Source of the DNA: an uncultured Pelagibacteraceae bacterium
GTDB taxonomy: Bacteria > Pseudomonadota > Alphaproteobacteria > Pelagibacterales > Pelagibacteraceae
Direction of reading: 5' to 3'
NCBI GenBank assembly: GCA_902524955.1
Contig: CABZEY010000009.1
Location: 1-45,263, forward strand
Length of the DNA: 45,263 nucleotides
The position numbers were made by a program, and so were the translations under genes. This document shows positions 34,365 to 42,701 of this stretch, one piece after another. The number at the start of each line of letters is the position of its first letter. The first letter of the stretch is position 1. A model generated the notes under the pieces. That model was not told the DNA's origin. It did not search any database and saw nothing but the letters and a program-made list of their open reading frames with translations.

Positions 34365-35498
34365 TTGAATCAGAAATGGATTAAGGCAACTTATTATAGA
34401 GGCGGAACTAGCAAGGGAGTTTTTTTTCAAAAAAAAGATCTTCCTACTCATGATGAAAAAGAGTTAAGTGAAATTTTTTTAAAAGTAATTGGCAGTCCAG
34501 ATCTCAATGGTCGGCAGCTTAATGGAATGGGAGGTGGTGTATCCTCAGTTTCTAAATGTGTAATCATTAGTCCTTCTGAAAGAGAAGACGCTGATGTTGA
34601 TTATAACTTTATCCAACTTGCAGTTGATAAACCAATTGCTGAATGGAATAATAATTGTGGTAATTTATCAGGCGCAGTTGGCCCGTATGCAATTCAAGAA
34701 GGTATTCTCAAGTCTAAAGAGGGTGAAAATAGGGTTAGAATTTATCAGGTAAATACTGATAAAATTATTCACTCAACGTTTAGTGTTAAGGATGGAAAAC
34801 CTGAAATAGATGGCGATTATTCAATTGCAGGAGTGACTGGAAATAATTCAAAAGTAAGATTAGATTATTTAGAACCTGGTGGCTCAGGAACTGGAAAATT
34901 ACTTCCAACTGGTAATACTATTGATGAGATTGAAATCGAGGATTTTGGTAAAATTAAAGTTTCTATCGTAGATGCCGCAACTCCTTTAATCTATATTTTA
35001 GCGGAGGATTTAGGTTTAAAGGGATCAGAAACACCTGATGAGCTTGATTCAAATATAAATAAAATGGATATCATCCAAAAAATTAGAAGAAAATGTTCAG
35101 TATTAACTGGCATATCTGATTCAGAGCAAAATGCGCCAATGAATACTCCAAGAATAGGAATTGTTACTTCACCAAAAGATTACAGAAGCTTGGATCAATC
35201 AAATATAAAACAGGATCAACAAGATCTTACTGTGAGAATGTTTTCTATGGGAAAAACACATAAAGCAATTATGGGAACGGCGGGTGTCAACGTAGGAGTT
35301 GCAGCAGCAATACAGGGTACTATACCAAATAATGTAAAAAGAAAAAATTCTAATCCACTTGAGCTAAGAGTAGGCAATCCTTCAGGAGTAATGGTTGCAG
35401 GTGCAATAGTTGAAAAGAAAGATAATCAGTTTTATGCAAAGTCTGCAATTATGTACAGGACATTTAGACCATTAATGAGAGGTGAAGTTTTAGTTTAG
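34365..35498 (+). CDS. prpF: PrpF-family isomerase (copy 2)
   Basis: A 377-residue PrpF relative with YYRGGTSKGVFF at the N-terminus, NNCGNLSGAVGPYAIQEG and LLPTGN, and the PrpF-like MGKTHKAIMGT. It starts with TTG at 34365, fixed by an AAGGAGG ribosome-binding site (34351-34357) inside the end of the aconitase gene. It resembles true PrpF (2-methyl-aconitate isomerase) more than copy 1, which has SCHNGYAITG at the equivalent C-terminal place. Pairing with the AcnD-like gene supports that. It overlaps the converging dioxygenase by 4 bp. Confidence 0.88.
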   Translation: MNQKWIKATYYRGGTSKGVFFQKKDLPTHDEKELSEIFLKVIGSPDLNGRQLNGMGGGVSSVSKCVIISPSEREDADVDYNFIQLAVDKPIAEWNNNCGNLSGAVGPYAIQEGILKSKEGENRVRIYQVNTDKIIHSTFSVKDGKPEIDGDYSIAGVTGNNSKVRLDYLEPGGSGTGKLLPTGNTIDEIEIEDFGKIKVSIVDAATPLIYILAEDLGLKGSETPDELDSNINKMDIIQKIRRKCSVLTGISDSEQNAPMNTPRIGIVTSPKDYRSLDQSNIKQDQQDLTVRMFSMGKTHKAIMGTAGVNVGVAAAIQGTIPNNVKRKNSNPLELRVGNPSGVMVAGAIVEKKDNQFYAKSAIMYRTFRPLMRGEVLV

Positions 35499-36346
35499 GC
35501 TGAAATTTTTATTTCACCAGTTACCTGGGTACGGTGCATAATTCTTCTCGTATTAGGATCAAAAGCATCTCTTTTATGAAGCACAAACAAATTTTTCCAC
35601 ATTAAGAGTTCATTTGCTTTCCATCTTTGTGTCCAAGTGTATTTTGCTTGTGTTGCATGCTTCCAAACTTGGTCAAGCAATTTTTCACTTTCGTCAATAT
35701 TTAATCCAACAATATAAGCATGAGGTCTTCGTCCAATAAATAATGTTTTTTTATTAGTATTTGGATCCGTAAAAACCATAGGATGCCTAGCACCTGGAGT
35801 TTTAGAAGGATCAGAAACTTCCTGATAACCTTTTCTGAGCTGACCCGCGCTATTATGTGCAGCGTCATGAATTAATATTTTATCTGAAATCTTATTTTTT
35901 AATTCATTAGGCATATCTTCATATGCCGCAATCATATTTGCGAAATGTGTATCACCCTGATCTTTAGGTACCTCTAGTGAATATAGAATTCCAGCTTTTG
36001 GAGGAACATCTTGATAGGTCATATCTGAGTGCCATGTAGCCTCACCATCACCTAAAATTCCAGTAGGTTTACCTTCTTTTTTAACGTTAGAAATAACATT
36101 TATTTCTGGATACTTTGGTGAAAAATTAATTCCAAAAGGGTTTGGGGCAGGTAAATCCAAATTGCCAAAATACTTACTAAATTCGATTAATCTAGGATCG
36201 TCTAAATTTTGATTTTTAAATACCAAAACTAAATTTTCATCCCAAGCTTTATTGATACCGTCAATTTCATCTTGTGACAGATTTTGACTAAGATCAATTC
36301 CTTTAATTTCTGCGCCTAAAGCTTTCCCGCTACGAATGACTTCCAT
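35495..36346 (-). CDS. TauD/TfdA-type Fe(II)/2-oxoglutarate dioxygenase (copy 2)
   Basis: A 283-residue protein close in length to taurine dioxygenase. GAEIKGIDLSQNLS starts the fold, WHSDMTYQD holds the HxD metal site and RRIMHRTQV the distal His and 2-oxoglutarate Arg. TauD-type enzymes oxidise a carbon next to a sulfonate, releasing sulfite, but others act on non-sulfur acids. It ends an operon whose preceding genes are TauE/SafE- and YeiH-type exporters, which favours a sulfonate substrate (inference). Confidence 0.85.
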   Translation of the reverse strand: MEVIRSGKALGAEIKGIDLSQNLSQDEIDGINKAWDENLVLVFKNQNLDDPRLIEFSKYFGNLDLPAPNPFGINFSPKYPEINVISNVKKEGKPTGILGDGEATWHSDMTYQDVPPKAGILYSLEVPKDQGDTHFANMIAAYEDMPNELKNKISDKILIHDAAHNSAGQLRKGYQEVSDPSKTPGARHPMVFTDPNTNKKTLFIGRRPHAYIVGLNIDESEKLLDQVWKHATQAKYTWTQRWKANELLMWKNLFVLHKRDAFDPNTRRIMHRTQVTGEIKISA

Positions 36347-36381
36347 ACTAAATTTTTAATCCTTTCTAATTACCAAGTCAA

Positions 36382-37137
36382 TTATAAATAACTTTGTAGA
36401 CCTAGATAAATTAAACGTAATGCACCAAAAAATAAAATTAAGCTTAAAACTTTTTTAAAGTACTTCTCTCCTTTTGAAATTAGGAATAACTTCCCAAGAT
36501 AAGTACCAACGAAACCAACTAGTATCATTAGTATTAAAAATAGTAGATATTGATCGAAAGCAAAACCAATTAAAAAAAATGCAAGACATTTTAAACCATG
36601 CTGAAAGGTCATCATCGCACCATGTGTAGCAACATGTTTTAAAGGTGGAAAATTTAAACTTCTAATAAAGGTCGCTACTATTGGACCTGATGCTCCAAAA
36701 AGTATGGACATTGTGGAAGAGACTATTCCACCAATAAACATGAATTTTTTGCCAAGTTGAGGAAATTTTCCAAATATAGAGTACAAAATAAATAATCCAA
36801 CGCCAATTTGACCTAAAGATGGAGAAATATTTTCAACTATAGTTGCTCCAAAATATGATCCTAGTAACGTTCCAAAAACAAAAGGGATAATAAGTTTAAT
36901 ATCTACTTCTTTGAAAGAGACAAATATCCTAGAGAAATTCGATCCTAATTGGATTGCTCCATGAACTGGTACTAGAGCAAGAGGAGGTAGAAAAAAAGAT
37001 AAACTCACAAGCATTAAAATACCACCCCCCAAACTTAGAGCTGTTGAAATAAACGCACACAATAAATTTATCAAAATTAAACTAATTCCCTGATAAAGAG
37101 ATAACTCTTCAGGTAATAATGGAAAGCTTTCAATCAC
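36382..37137 (-). CDS. TauE/SafE-family anion exporter
   Basis: A 251-residue membrane protein with about eight helices in two repeats; LGGGILMLVSLSFFLPPLALVPVHG and GGIVSSTMSILFGASGPIVATF show the paired Gly-rich family motifs. Members export sulfite or sulfoacetate in sulfonate degraders, though many have unknown roles. The PVHG and THGAMM motifs are typical. It sits 7 bp after the YeiH-type gene and 35 bp before the dioxygenase gene. Confidence 0.85.
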   Translation of the reverse strand: MIESFPLLPEELSLYQGISLILINLLCAFISTALSLGGGILMLVSLSFFLPPLALVPVHGAIQLGSNFSRIFVSFKEVDIKLIIPFVFGTLLGSYFGATIVENISPSLGQIGVGLFILYSIFGKFPQLGKKFMFIGGIVSSTMSILFGASGPIVATFIRSLNFPPLKHVATHGAMMTFQHGLKCLAFFLIGFAFDQYLLFLILMILVGFVGTYLGKLFLISKGEKYFKKVLSLILFFGALRLIYLGLQSYL

Positions 37138-37144
37138 TAAGTTC

Positions 37145-38170
37145 TTATATGTTAAAATTTAAAAATATAAAACTTGATACTCCAACTGACAATGCTGCAA
37201 TAAATCCGATTAATAAAGGTTTTAACCCTAATTGTTTCAAATTAGAAAATTTAATTTGTAAACCTAGGGCAACCACTGACAGTAAAATTAGGTATTTAGA
37301 TATTTCTTTTAATATCAAAATAAGATTTGACCAGCTTTCATTAAAAGTTGTTTCAACAAAATAAAAATCACCCAGAGTTCTAATTATAGACAGTGAGATA
37401 AATCCTAAAACAAATAAAGGAAAAAATTTCTTTATAGAGCTTTTTATGTTTTCACTTTTGCTATCATTAAAATAGTAAGCTAAAAGAGGTATCATAATTA
37501 TTAAAAATGAATTTCTTAAAAGCTTTATTGTCATTGATGAATTTAAAGTTTCATTTGCGGAAAATGTTTCTTTGTATATCAACCCAGCCGCACTTACTTG
37601 AGCCGTATCATGTATGGATGTTCCAAGAAAAATGCCAGCCTGGATATTATTATCGTTAAAAAGATAATTTGCTAAATAGGGATAGCACAACACAGCAAAC
37701 AATCCAAAAAGTGTCACTACTCCAACTGCATAACCAGTTTCATTTTTATCTGATTTTATTATAGTTGATGTAGCAATAACAGCTGTTACCCCACAAATAG
37801 CAGTACCCATAGAAATGAGTATTAATAATTTTTTTGAAAGATTAAAAACTTTTCCAATTAATATAAGAATAACGAAGACCAATATTATGTTGAACAAAAT
37901 TAATATTATTGAGTTTAAACTATATTGTAATATTTGATTGAAACTAAGACCTATTCCAATAAGAGCAATACCAATTCTTAAAATTTTATTTATTACGAAA
38001 TTTAAAACCAATTGATTATTTTTTGGCAGACTAAATAAATTTGTATAAATTATTGCTATTAAAATACAAAGAAAGGCTGGCGAGATAATAAAATTGTCGT
38101 TAGATATAAAGTTATTTAATATAATAGAAATACAAAATATTCCAAAAATTAAACTCAAAGAGTAAATCAT
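37145..38170 (-). CDS. YeiH/UPF0324-family putative sulfate exporter
   Basis: A 341-residue protein with about ten membrane helices. Features of the PSE/UPF0324 family are GIALIGIGLSFNQIL, the MGTAICGVTAVIATSTI segment and GIFLGTSIHDTAQVSAAG. Homologues are found near sulfonate-utilisation genes and are proposed to export sulfate or sulfite; direct evidence for the family is thin. It lies between MmgE/PrpD copy 3 (13-bp gap) and the TauE-type gene (7-bp gap), all in one minus-strand operon. Confidence 0.87.
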   Translation of the reverse strand: MIYSLSLIFGIFCISIILNNFISNDNFIISPAFLCILIAIIYTNLFSLPKNNQLVLNFVINKILRIGIALIGIGLSFNQILQYSLNSIILILFNIILVFVILILIGKVFNLSKKLLILISMGTAICGVTAVIATSTIIKSDKNETGYAVGVVTLFGLFAVLCYPYLANYLFNDNNIQAGIFLGTSIHDTAQVSAAGLIYKETFSANETLNSSMTIKLLRNSFLIIMIPLLAYYFNDSKSENIKSSIKKFFPLFVLGFISLSIIRTLGDFYFVETTFNESWSNLILILKEISKYLILLSVVALGLQIKFSNLKQLGLKPLLIGFIAALSVGVSSFIFLNFNI

Positions 38171-38183
38171 AAATTTTTATTTA

Positions 38184-39533
38184 TTATTTAATATCTAAGT
38201 TAGATAGTTGTACTAACTCTTTTATGGTAAAATCTTTGTTTAAAACACAATCAATAAGATCATCAGTTTTTGAACTTTTAAATACTGCAAATAATCTTTT
38301 AGCTTTAGCTGTGATATCATCAGCATTCATTGGATTATCTGGTGTTCCTCTTACTGAACTTGCATGGTAAAAAAGTTTTTTCCCATCGTTTAAAATTATA
38401 GTAATCTTTGATTGCCTCTCTGGTCTTGCAATTGCAAGTTCGTCACTGGAAATAGATTTTATTTTTTTTCTTAAAGCCACAACGTCCGGGTCATTAAACA
38501 ATGATTCATCATGAGCTTCTTCGTATCCCATAGTTTTTTTTATAACGTGAACTGCAATTAAATGTTGTGCACTGATTGACGGAATTTCTCTATCATTAAC
38601 TATATGATATCGATCAGCTGGAATTTCTACAGTAAGTTCTTTAATATCCTTATGACTAAATTCATTGTTTTTTAATAAATGTTCTATCGCATCCATCATA
38701 GATTGAATTGGCGATCCTACAGACCATTTTTTTAATGAGGAGTGATCAATTTCAAATTTCTTTCCTAAATCATTAATTATAAGTTCAGGCTTTGGATTGT
38801 GCGCAAAACCTTCATGGAAACCTCTTTCTCCTAAGAGAGGGTCAGTTACAGATGTGAAATTTTCCTTTGCTAGTAACGCTGAATATATTGCGTTTCTTGT
38901 TGTCATACCAGAAAATACAAATGCCTTTTCTATATGATCCGGATCTCTATTCCAGCATGCAAGACCTGATGCTTGTTGTATTGTATATGACAATAAATAA
39001 TTACATTGTTGATGTGAAAGCTTTAGCAAAGCTCCAGCAGATGCTGTGCAACCAAATATTGTTCCGAGACTATGAGTTGCGAAAGTTGTGGTTTTTGGTG
39101 TTTTATAACCTAAGCTAGTTGTTATTCTAACACCAACATCATAACCTAATGCAATCGCTTTTAAAATATCACTACAATTTAAATTTTGTTTTTCTGCAAT
39201 AGCCAACGTTCCAGGAACAATTGCACAGCCAGGATGAAATCTACCGTTTGTATGAGAGTCATCAGTTTCATTAGCATGTGCTGCCATACCATTTCCAAAA
39301 CCAGCATTAATAGCTGACACTTTAATATCATTTCCTAATAAAGTTGCTTCTTGAGGACCACCTTGGTTTTTTGAAAACTCAAACCCTTTTTTACCAGGCG
39401 GCAAAAGTCTTCCAGTCAAAATTGCTATTAAAGTATCAAGTAAATGAAATCTTGTATTATTTTGCGTCTCTTTAGGAAGATCATGATTTAAAGCTTCAGA
39501 AATATATTTTGTAAGTGTTTGTTGTATTTCCAT
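38184..39533 (-). CDS. MmgE/PrpD family protein (copy 3)
   Basis: A 449-residue family member. The active-site block is GMAAHANETDDSH. The second block, LHxGRAA in copies 1 and 2, is here FVFSGMTTRNAI, so the basic residues differ and the substrate may too. The N-terminal FHLLDTLIAILTGRLLPPG is typical. The start overlaps the PrpD stop by one base (TGATG). It is second gene in the operon PrpD - this - YeiH - TauE - TauD. Its pairing with a diverged PrpD could mean two successive dehydration or isomerisation steps, or a heteromeric enzyme. Confidence 0.87.
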   Translation of the reverse strand: MEIQQTLTKYISEALNHDLPKETQNNTRFHLLDTLIAILTGRLLPPGKKGFEFSKNQGGPQEATLLGNDIKVSAINAGFGNGMAAHANETDDSHTNGRFHPGCAIVPGTLAIAEKQNLNCSDILKAIALGYDVGVRITTSLGYKTPKTTTFATHSLGTIFGCTASAGALLKLSHQQCNYLLSYTIQQASGLACWNRDPDHIEKAFVFSGMTTRNAIYSALLAKENFTSVTDPLLGERGFHEGFAHNPKPELIINDLGKKFEIDHSSLKKWSVGSPIQSMMDAIEHLLKNNEFSHKDIKELTVEIPADRYHIVNDREIPSISAQHLIAVHVIKKTMGYEEAHDESLFNDPDVVALRKKIKSISSDELAIARPERQSKITIILNDGKKLFYHASSVRGTPDNPMNADDITAKAKRLFAVFKSSKTDDLIDCVLNKDFTIKELVQLSNLDIK

Positions 39534-41044
39534 CAGAATATTCCTTTTATACTATTTTTCTCAAAATTAATCTTATTTTTATCACAGGTAATATTTAGTT
39601 GTTTCACTTCGTTAGAATTAAGTTTTGCAAGATTTTCAATTAAATTCAAAAATCTAGCTTCCTCTTTACTATCAATTATGTCTTTGAATAATGGTTTCAT
39701 TTTCTTAATATATTCAGGTCTTTTAAATGGGGTTTTTCCACTTGGATGAGCATTGGCAAATTCTAATTGGTCTACTATTTTTTCTCCATTGTATAGTAAA
39801 ATTTCTACTTCAGCGCCTTGGGCTTTTTTTATTGGATCAGGTTCATCATAATATTTTTTATTCCATTTCTCACTTTCAAATGTTTCAATTTTATTCCAAA
39901 GCTCTATTGTTGTTTTTCTATTTTTTCTTTCGTCACTATAACTTTTCTCATGATGCCATTCGCCATCTTCAAGCGCAACTGCAAAAATATACATAGCTGA
40001 ATGATCTAATGTTTCTCTTGAAGCTAATGGACTATATTTTTCTTTATCATTGCTCCCACTTCCCATAACAACATGTGTGTACTCTTTACTATAAATGTTT
40101 ACTTTTTTAACTTGTTTGAGATCTTTAATTTTTTTTCTAACATTAAATGCTAGATCGATTATAGAATTCCCATGGTAACCAGCTGAGTGCTCTTTTGTAA
40201 ATGTTCCCAAGATTCCAGCTCGCGGTTCATCTTTTTCTGGCAATTCTATGTTCAAATCTTTGTTATCTTTTTTCACTAATATTGGAATAATACCATAATC
40301 ACCCTCCCACACTGGACTTGGTGAGGTGTCACCTCTTATAGCTCTATCAATTGCATCAATTGCATTTTTTCCAATTAAACCTGGTGCATAAGCTTTCCAG
40401 CTTGATAATTGTCCTTTACGTCCCTGCCGAGTAAAGATTGATGTATGTGCACTCCATTGTATAGCTTGATAAATTGTTTCCGTATCCAATTTTAATAACT
40501 TTCCTAATGCACTTGTAATCGCAGGCCCCAAATGTCCAACATGATCAATCCGATTTGGATTTAATGCGATTGACATTGATAATCTTAATTGTGTTTCGTA
40601 ACTTGTAGCTATTGCTTTGATCAAATCTTCACCGTCACAGTTTTTTTGTTGTGCAACTGCTAAAATAGTTGGAATACAATCACCTGGATGACAAGTTTCT
40701 TTTGCCATTATATTGTCATGGAAATCTAACTCTCTCACTGCGACAGCATTTGCCCATGCTGCCCATTGGCAATCAAATTTTTTATTAAGATCTAATCCAA
40801 ACAAAGTTGCACCATTATCATTTTGAAATTGCATTGCTTGTGATCTTGCAATCTTCACTGCCTCTCTATTAATCGCCGCTACAGCAACACCAGCATTATC
40901 AATAATTCTATTACCTACCATTTCACTTATTGCACTAGTTAAATTCCAGTCTTGTGATGCCATTGACGCAATGCGCCAAGCAAGCTGTTCTTCTTTATGT
41001 AACTTTTGACCTGGTTGTTGAATTTTTATAGGGTAACTTTTCAT
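39533..41044 (-). CDS. prpD: 2-methylcitrate dehydratase-like protein (PrpD, MmgE/PrpD copy 4)
   Basis: A 503-residue protein, the longest of the set and closest to PrpD proper. VGNRIIDNAGVAVAAI, then AVAVRELDFHDN in place of the AHxxDxDD block, HPGDCIPTILAVA and GKTPFKRPEYIKKMKP near the C-terminus all match the PrpD subgroup. PrpD dehydrates 2-methylcitrate in propionate degradation. No prpC is in the window, and the lyase at 7568 is only distantly PrpB-like, so a complete methylcitrate cycle is not shown. It is first gene of its operon, divergent from the second TTT operon across operator B. Confidence 0.85.
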   Translation of the reverse strand: MKSYPIKIQQPGQKLHKEEQLAWRIASMASQDWNLTSAISEMVGNRIIDNAGVAVAAINREAVKIARSQAMQFQNDNGATLFGLDLNKKFDCQWAAWANAVAVRELDFHDNIMAKETCHPGDCIPTILAVAQQKNCDGEDLIKAIATSYETQLRLSMSIALNPNRIDHVGHLGPAITSALGKLLKLDTETIYQAIQWSAHTSIFTRQGRKGQLSSWKAYAPGLIGKNAIDAIDRAIRGDTSPSPVWEGDYGIIPILVKKDNKDLNIELPEKDEPRAGILGTFTKEHSAGYHGNSIIDLAFNVRKKIKDLKQVKKVNIYSKEYTHVVMGSGSNDKEKYSPLASRETLDHSAMYIFAVALEDGEWHHEKSYSDERKNRKTTIELWNKIETFESEKWNKKYYDEPDPIKKAQGAEVEILLYNGEKIVDQLEFANAHPSGKTPFKRPEYIKKMKPLFKDIIDSKEEARFLNLIENLAKLNSNEVKQLNITCDKNKINFEKNSIKGIF

Positions 41045-41067
41045 TAATAGTCTTATAAAGTAGTTTG

Positions 41068-41094
41068 TGTTTCATAATATGAAACAACATTTTA
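41068..41094. promoter_or_regulatory. Operator B: perfect IclR-type palindrome at PrpD/TTT promoters
   Basis: TGTTTCATA-A-TATGAAACA (41068-41086) is a perfect inverted repeat with 9-bp arms about a single central base. It continues into ACATTTTACAT, giving a minus-strand TAAAAT (41089-41094) suitable as the prpD -10 box, exactly as at operator A. Over about 30 bp only four or five positions differ between A and B. It lies in the 122-bp divergent gap between prpD and the second tctC, so one regulator could coordinate uptake and breakdown. Confidence 0.75.
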
Positions 41095-41135
41095 CATATT
41101 GAACTTTAATCTAATATCGTGTTATTATTTGTCAA

Positions 41136-41151
41136 TTAATTGATCAATTAA
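41136..41151. repeat. 16-bp palindrome in the tctC (system 2) leader
   Basis: TTAATTGATCAATTAA is a perfect palindrome placed just before the AAAGGGGGA ribosome-binding site. A second overlapping palindrome, TCAATTAATTGA, shares its left part. It could be an operator for another regulator or a weak RNA hairpin. AT-rich DNA makes chance occurrence possible. Confidence 0.35.
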
Positions 41152-41166
41152 ACTAAAGGGGGATAA

Positions 41167-42165
41167 ATGTTCAATTTAAAATTCAAAAAGCTTTTTGGCT
41201 TTTTAGGTTTATTCGCTCTGATTTTCACAACATTATCTGGTCAATCTTTTGCAAAGAAGCACCCAACGTATGCTTCAAAGACTTGTAATGGACAAATCCA
41301 AGTTGTGATACACGCATCATACGGTGGTGGTACTGATACAACTGCAAGAATGATGTCAATCAGAACAAGAAGAACTTTAAATACAGATATCCAAATCGTA
41401 GGTAAAAGAGGTGGATCTGGTGCAAAAGCTCAGAACTACACTTTAACAAGACCTAAGGATGGATGTACAATAATGGCTTTAACAGAGTCTCACCTGTACA
41501 CAATGGCTAGAGGAAAATCTAATATGAAGATTTCTGACCTAGTTGGTGTTGCAAGAGCTATGGAAGAGCCAACATTTGTTGTTGTTAATGCTAAAAATAA
41601 AGAGCTTAGCACTGTTAAAAAAATGATTAAAAGAGCACAGAAGAAACCAATTAGCGTTGCAATCGCATCAATTGGTGGAACAGAGCACATTGGTATGTAC
41701 TCATACTCAAAAGCTGCAAACATTCCATTTAAAGCAGTTTCATTTGGATCAGGAGCACAAAGTTTACAAGCTTTAGCATCTGGTAAAGTTGAAGCTTCTT
41801 TACTTAACCCTTCTGAAGCAGCTGCATTAATCGCTGACAAGAAGATTAAAGCAATCGTTTTATTACATGATAAAGCTTTAGCTGATTACCCAAAAGTAAA
41901 AACTTCATATTCTATGGGCCACAAAGTAAAAGTTGTGACAACTAGAGGATATGCAGTGCTTAAAGGTACACCACAATCTGTGATCGATGAGATCTCAAAA
42001 GGTATGGTGAAAGCTATGAAGCATGAAACGTTTGGTAACTACCTTAAAGGTGCATCTCTAGACCCTGCTACTAGCCCAGCTGGTACTAAGGTTTGGGACA
42101 AGCAGTTAAAAGAAAATTACAAAAAAGCTGCTGCTGCATTAAAAGGTTTAGGTTTAACTAAATAG
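41167..42165 (+). CDS. tctC: TTT solute-binding protein (TctC/Bug family), system 2
   Basis: A 332-residue periplasmic receptor with a long signal peptide (LFGFLGLFALIFTTLSGQSFA). Ligand-loop motifs are VVIHASYGGGTDTTARMM and GKRGGSGAKAQNYTL. Compared with system 1 the first loop reads HASYGGGTD rather than PFKAGGGTD, so specificity probably differs. A strong AAAGGGGGA ribosome-binding site precedes the ATG, and the promoter region contains operator B. It is followed after 9 bp by tctB, whose first codons contain a terminator-like hairpin. Confidence 0.88.
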   Translation: MFNLKFKKLFGFLGLFALIFTTLSGQSFAKKHPTYASKTCNGQIQVVIHASYGGGTDTTARMMSIRTRRTLNTDIQIVGKRGGSGAKAQNYTLTRPKDGCTIMALTESHLYTMARGKSNMKISDLVGVARAMEEPTFVVVNAKNKELSTVKKMIKRAQKKPISVAIASIGGTEHIGMYSYSKAANIPFKAVSFGSGAQSLQALASGKVEASLLNPSEAAALIADKKIKAIVLLHDKALADYPKVKTSYSMGHKVKVVTTRGYAVLKGTPQSVIDEISKGMVKAMKHETFGNYLKGASLDPATSPAGTKVWDKQLKENYKKAAAALKGLGLTK

Positions 42166-42174
42166 TTAATATCT

Positions 42175-42699
42175 ATGTCTAATGAATCAAACTTTGCGCC
42201 TGAAAAGTCAGGCGCAAAGTTTTTCCACCGAAAAGATTTGTACTTAGCTCTAGTGCTTGTAGCGTTTGGAGCATTTGTTTATTATGAAGCTGGTAAGTTT
42301 CCTCCAGCTCCTGCAGTTTTAGGAGACACAATCAATGCAGATGTTTTCCCAAAAATTTTAGTAGTAATTTTACTTTTTTTAACAGCAATTATTCCATTTG
42401 AATTTAAAATGACTCCAGAAAAAGTCGCTAAGATTGATAAAGATCGAGATCAAAAGACTCTTCCGATTACTTGGATTACAATTTTTTTATTACTTACAAT
42501 TGTTTTTTTAACAGATTTTCTTGGAGCAGTATTAACCATGTTTGTAATATGTCTACTTTTACCTCTTGTGTGGGGTGAAAAAAATTATGTGGCTGTTGCA
42601 ATTTATGCACTTTTATTTCCAGCGTTTGTCTGGTTTTTATTTAATCAACTTCTAGGATTATATTTTGCTCCTGGATTATTAGAGGTATTTTTAAAATAG
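42175..42699 (+). CDS. tctB: TTT small membrane subunit TctB, system 2
   Basis: A 174-residue protein with about four helices (LYLALVLVAFGAFVYYEAG, ILVVILLFLTAIIPF, a long middle one, and the C-terminal AIYALLFPAFVWFLFNQLL). This is the TctB layout. The ATG at 42175 has no clear ribosome-binding site, and codons ~6-17 coincide with a 13-bp perfect hairpin plus T-run. An in-frame TTG at 42238 just before the first helix is an alternative start. It is followed after 2 bp by tctA. Confidence 0.85.
   Translation: MSNESNFAPEKSGAKFFHRKDLYLALVLVAFGAFVYYEAGKFPPAPAVLGDTINADVFPKILVVILLFLTAIIPFEFKMTPEKVAKIDKDRDQKTLPITWITIFLLLTIVFLTDFLGAVLTMFVICLLLPLVWGEKNYVAVAIYALLFPAFVWFLFNQLLGLYFAPGLLEVFLK
42189..42224 (+). 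terminator. Terminator-like hairpin inside the start of tctB
   Basis: AACTTTGCGCCTG (42190-42202) and CAGGCGCAAAGTT (42209-42221) are perfectly complementary around a 6-base loop, followed by a short T-run. It is positioned like the attenuating hairpin after tctC in system 1, but here it falls within the predicted coding start of tctB. It likely limits transcription into tctBA or protects the tctC mRNA end. Confidence 0.7.
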
Positions 42700-42701
42700 T
42701 T

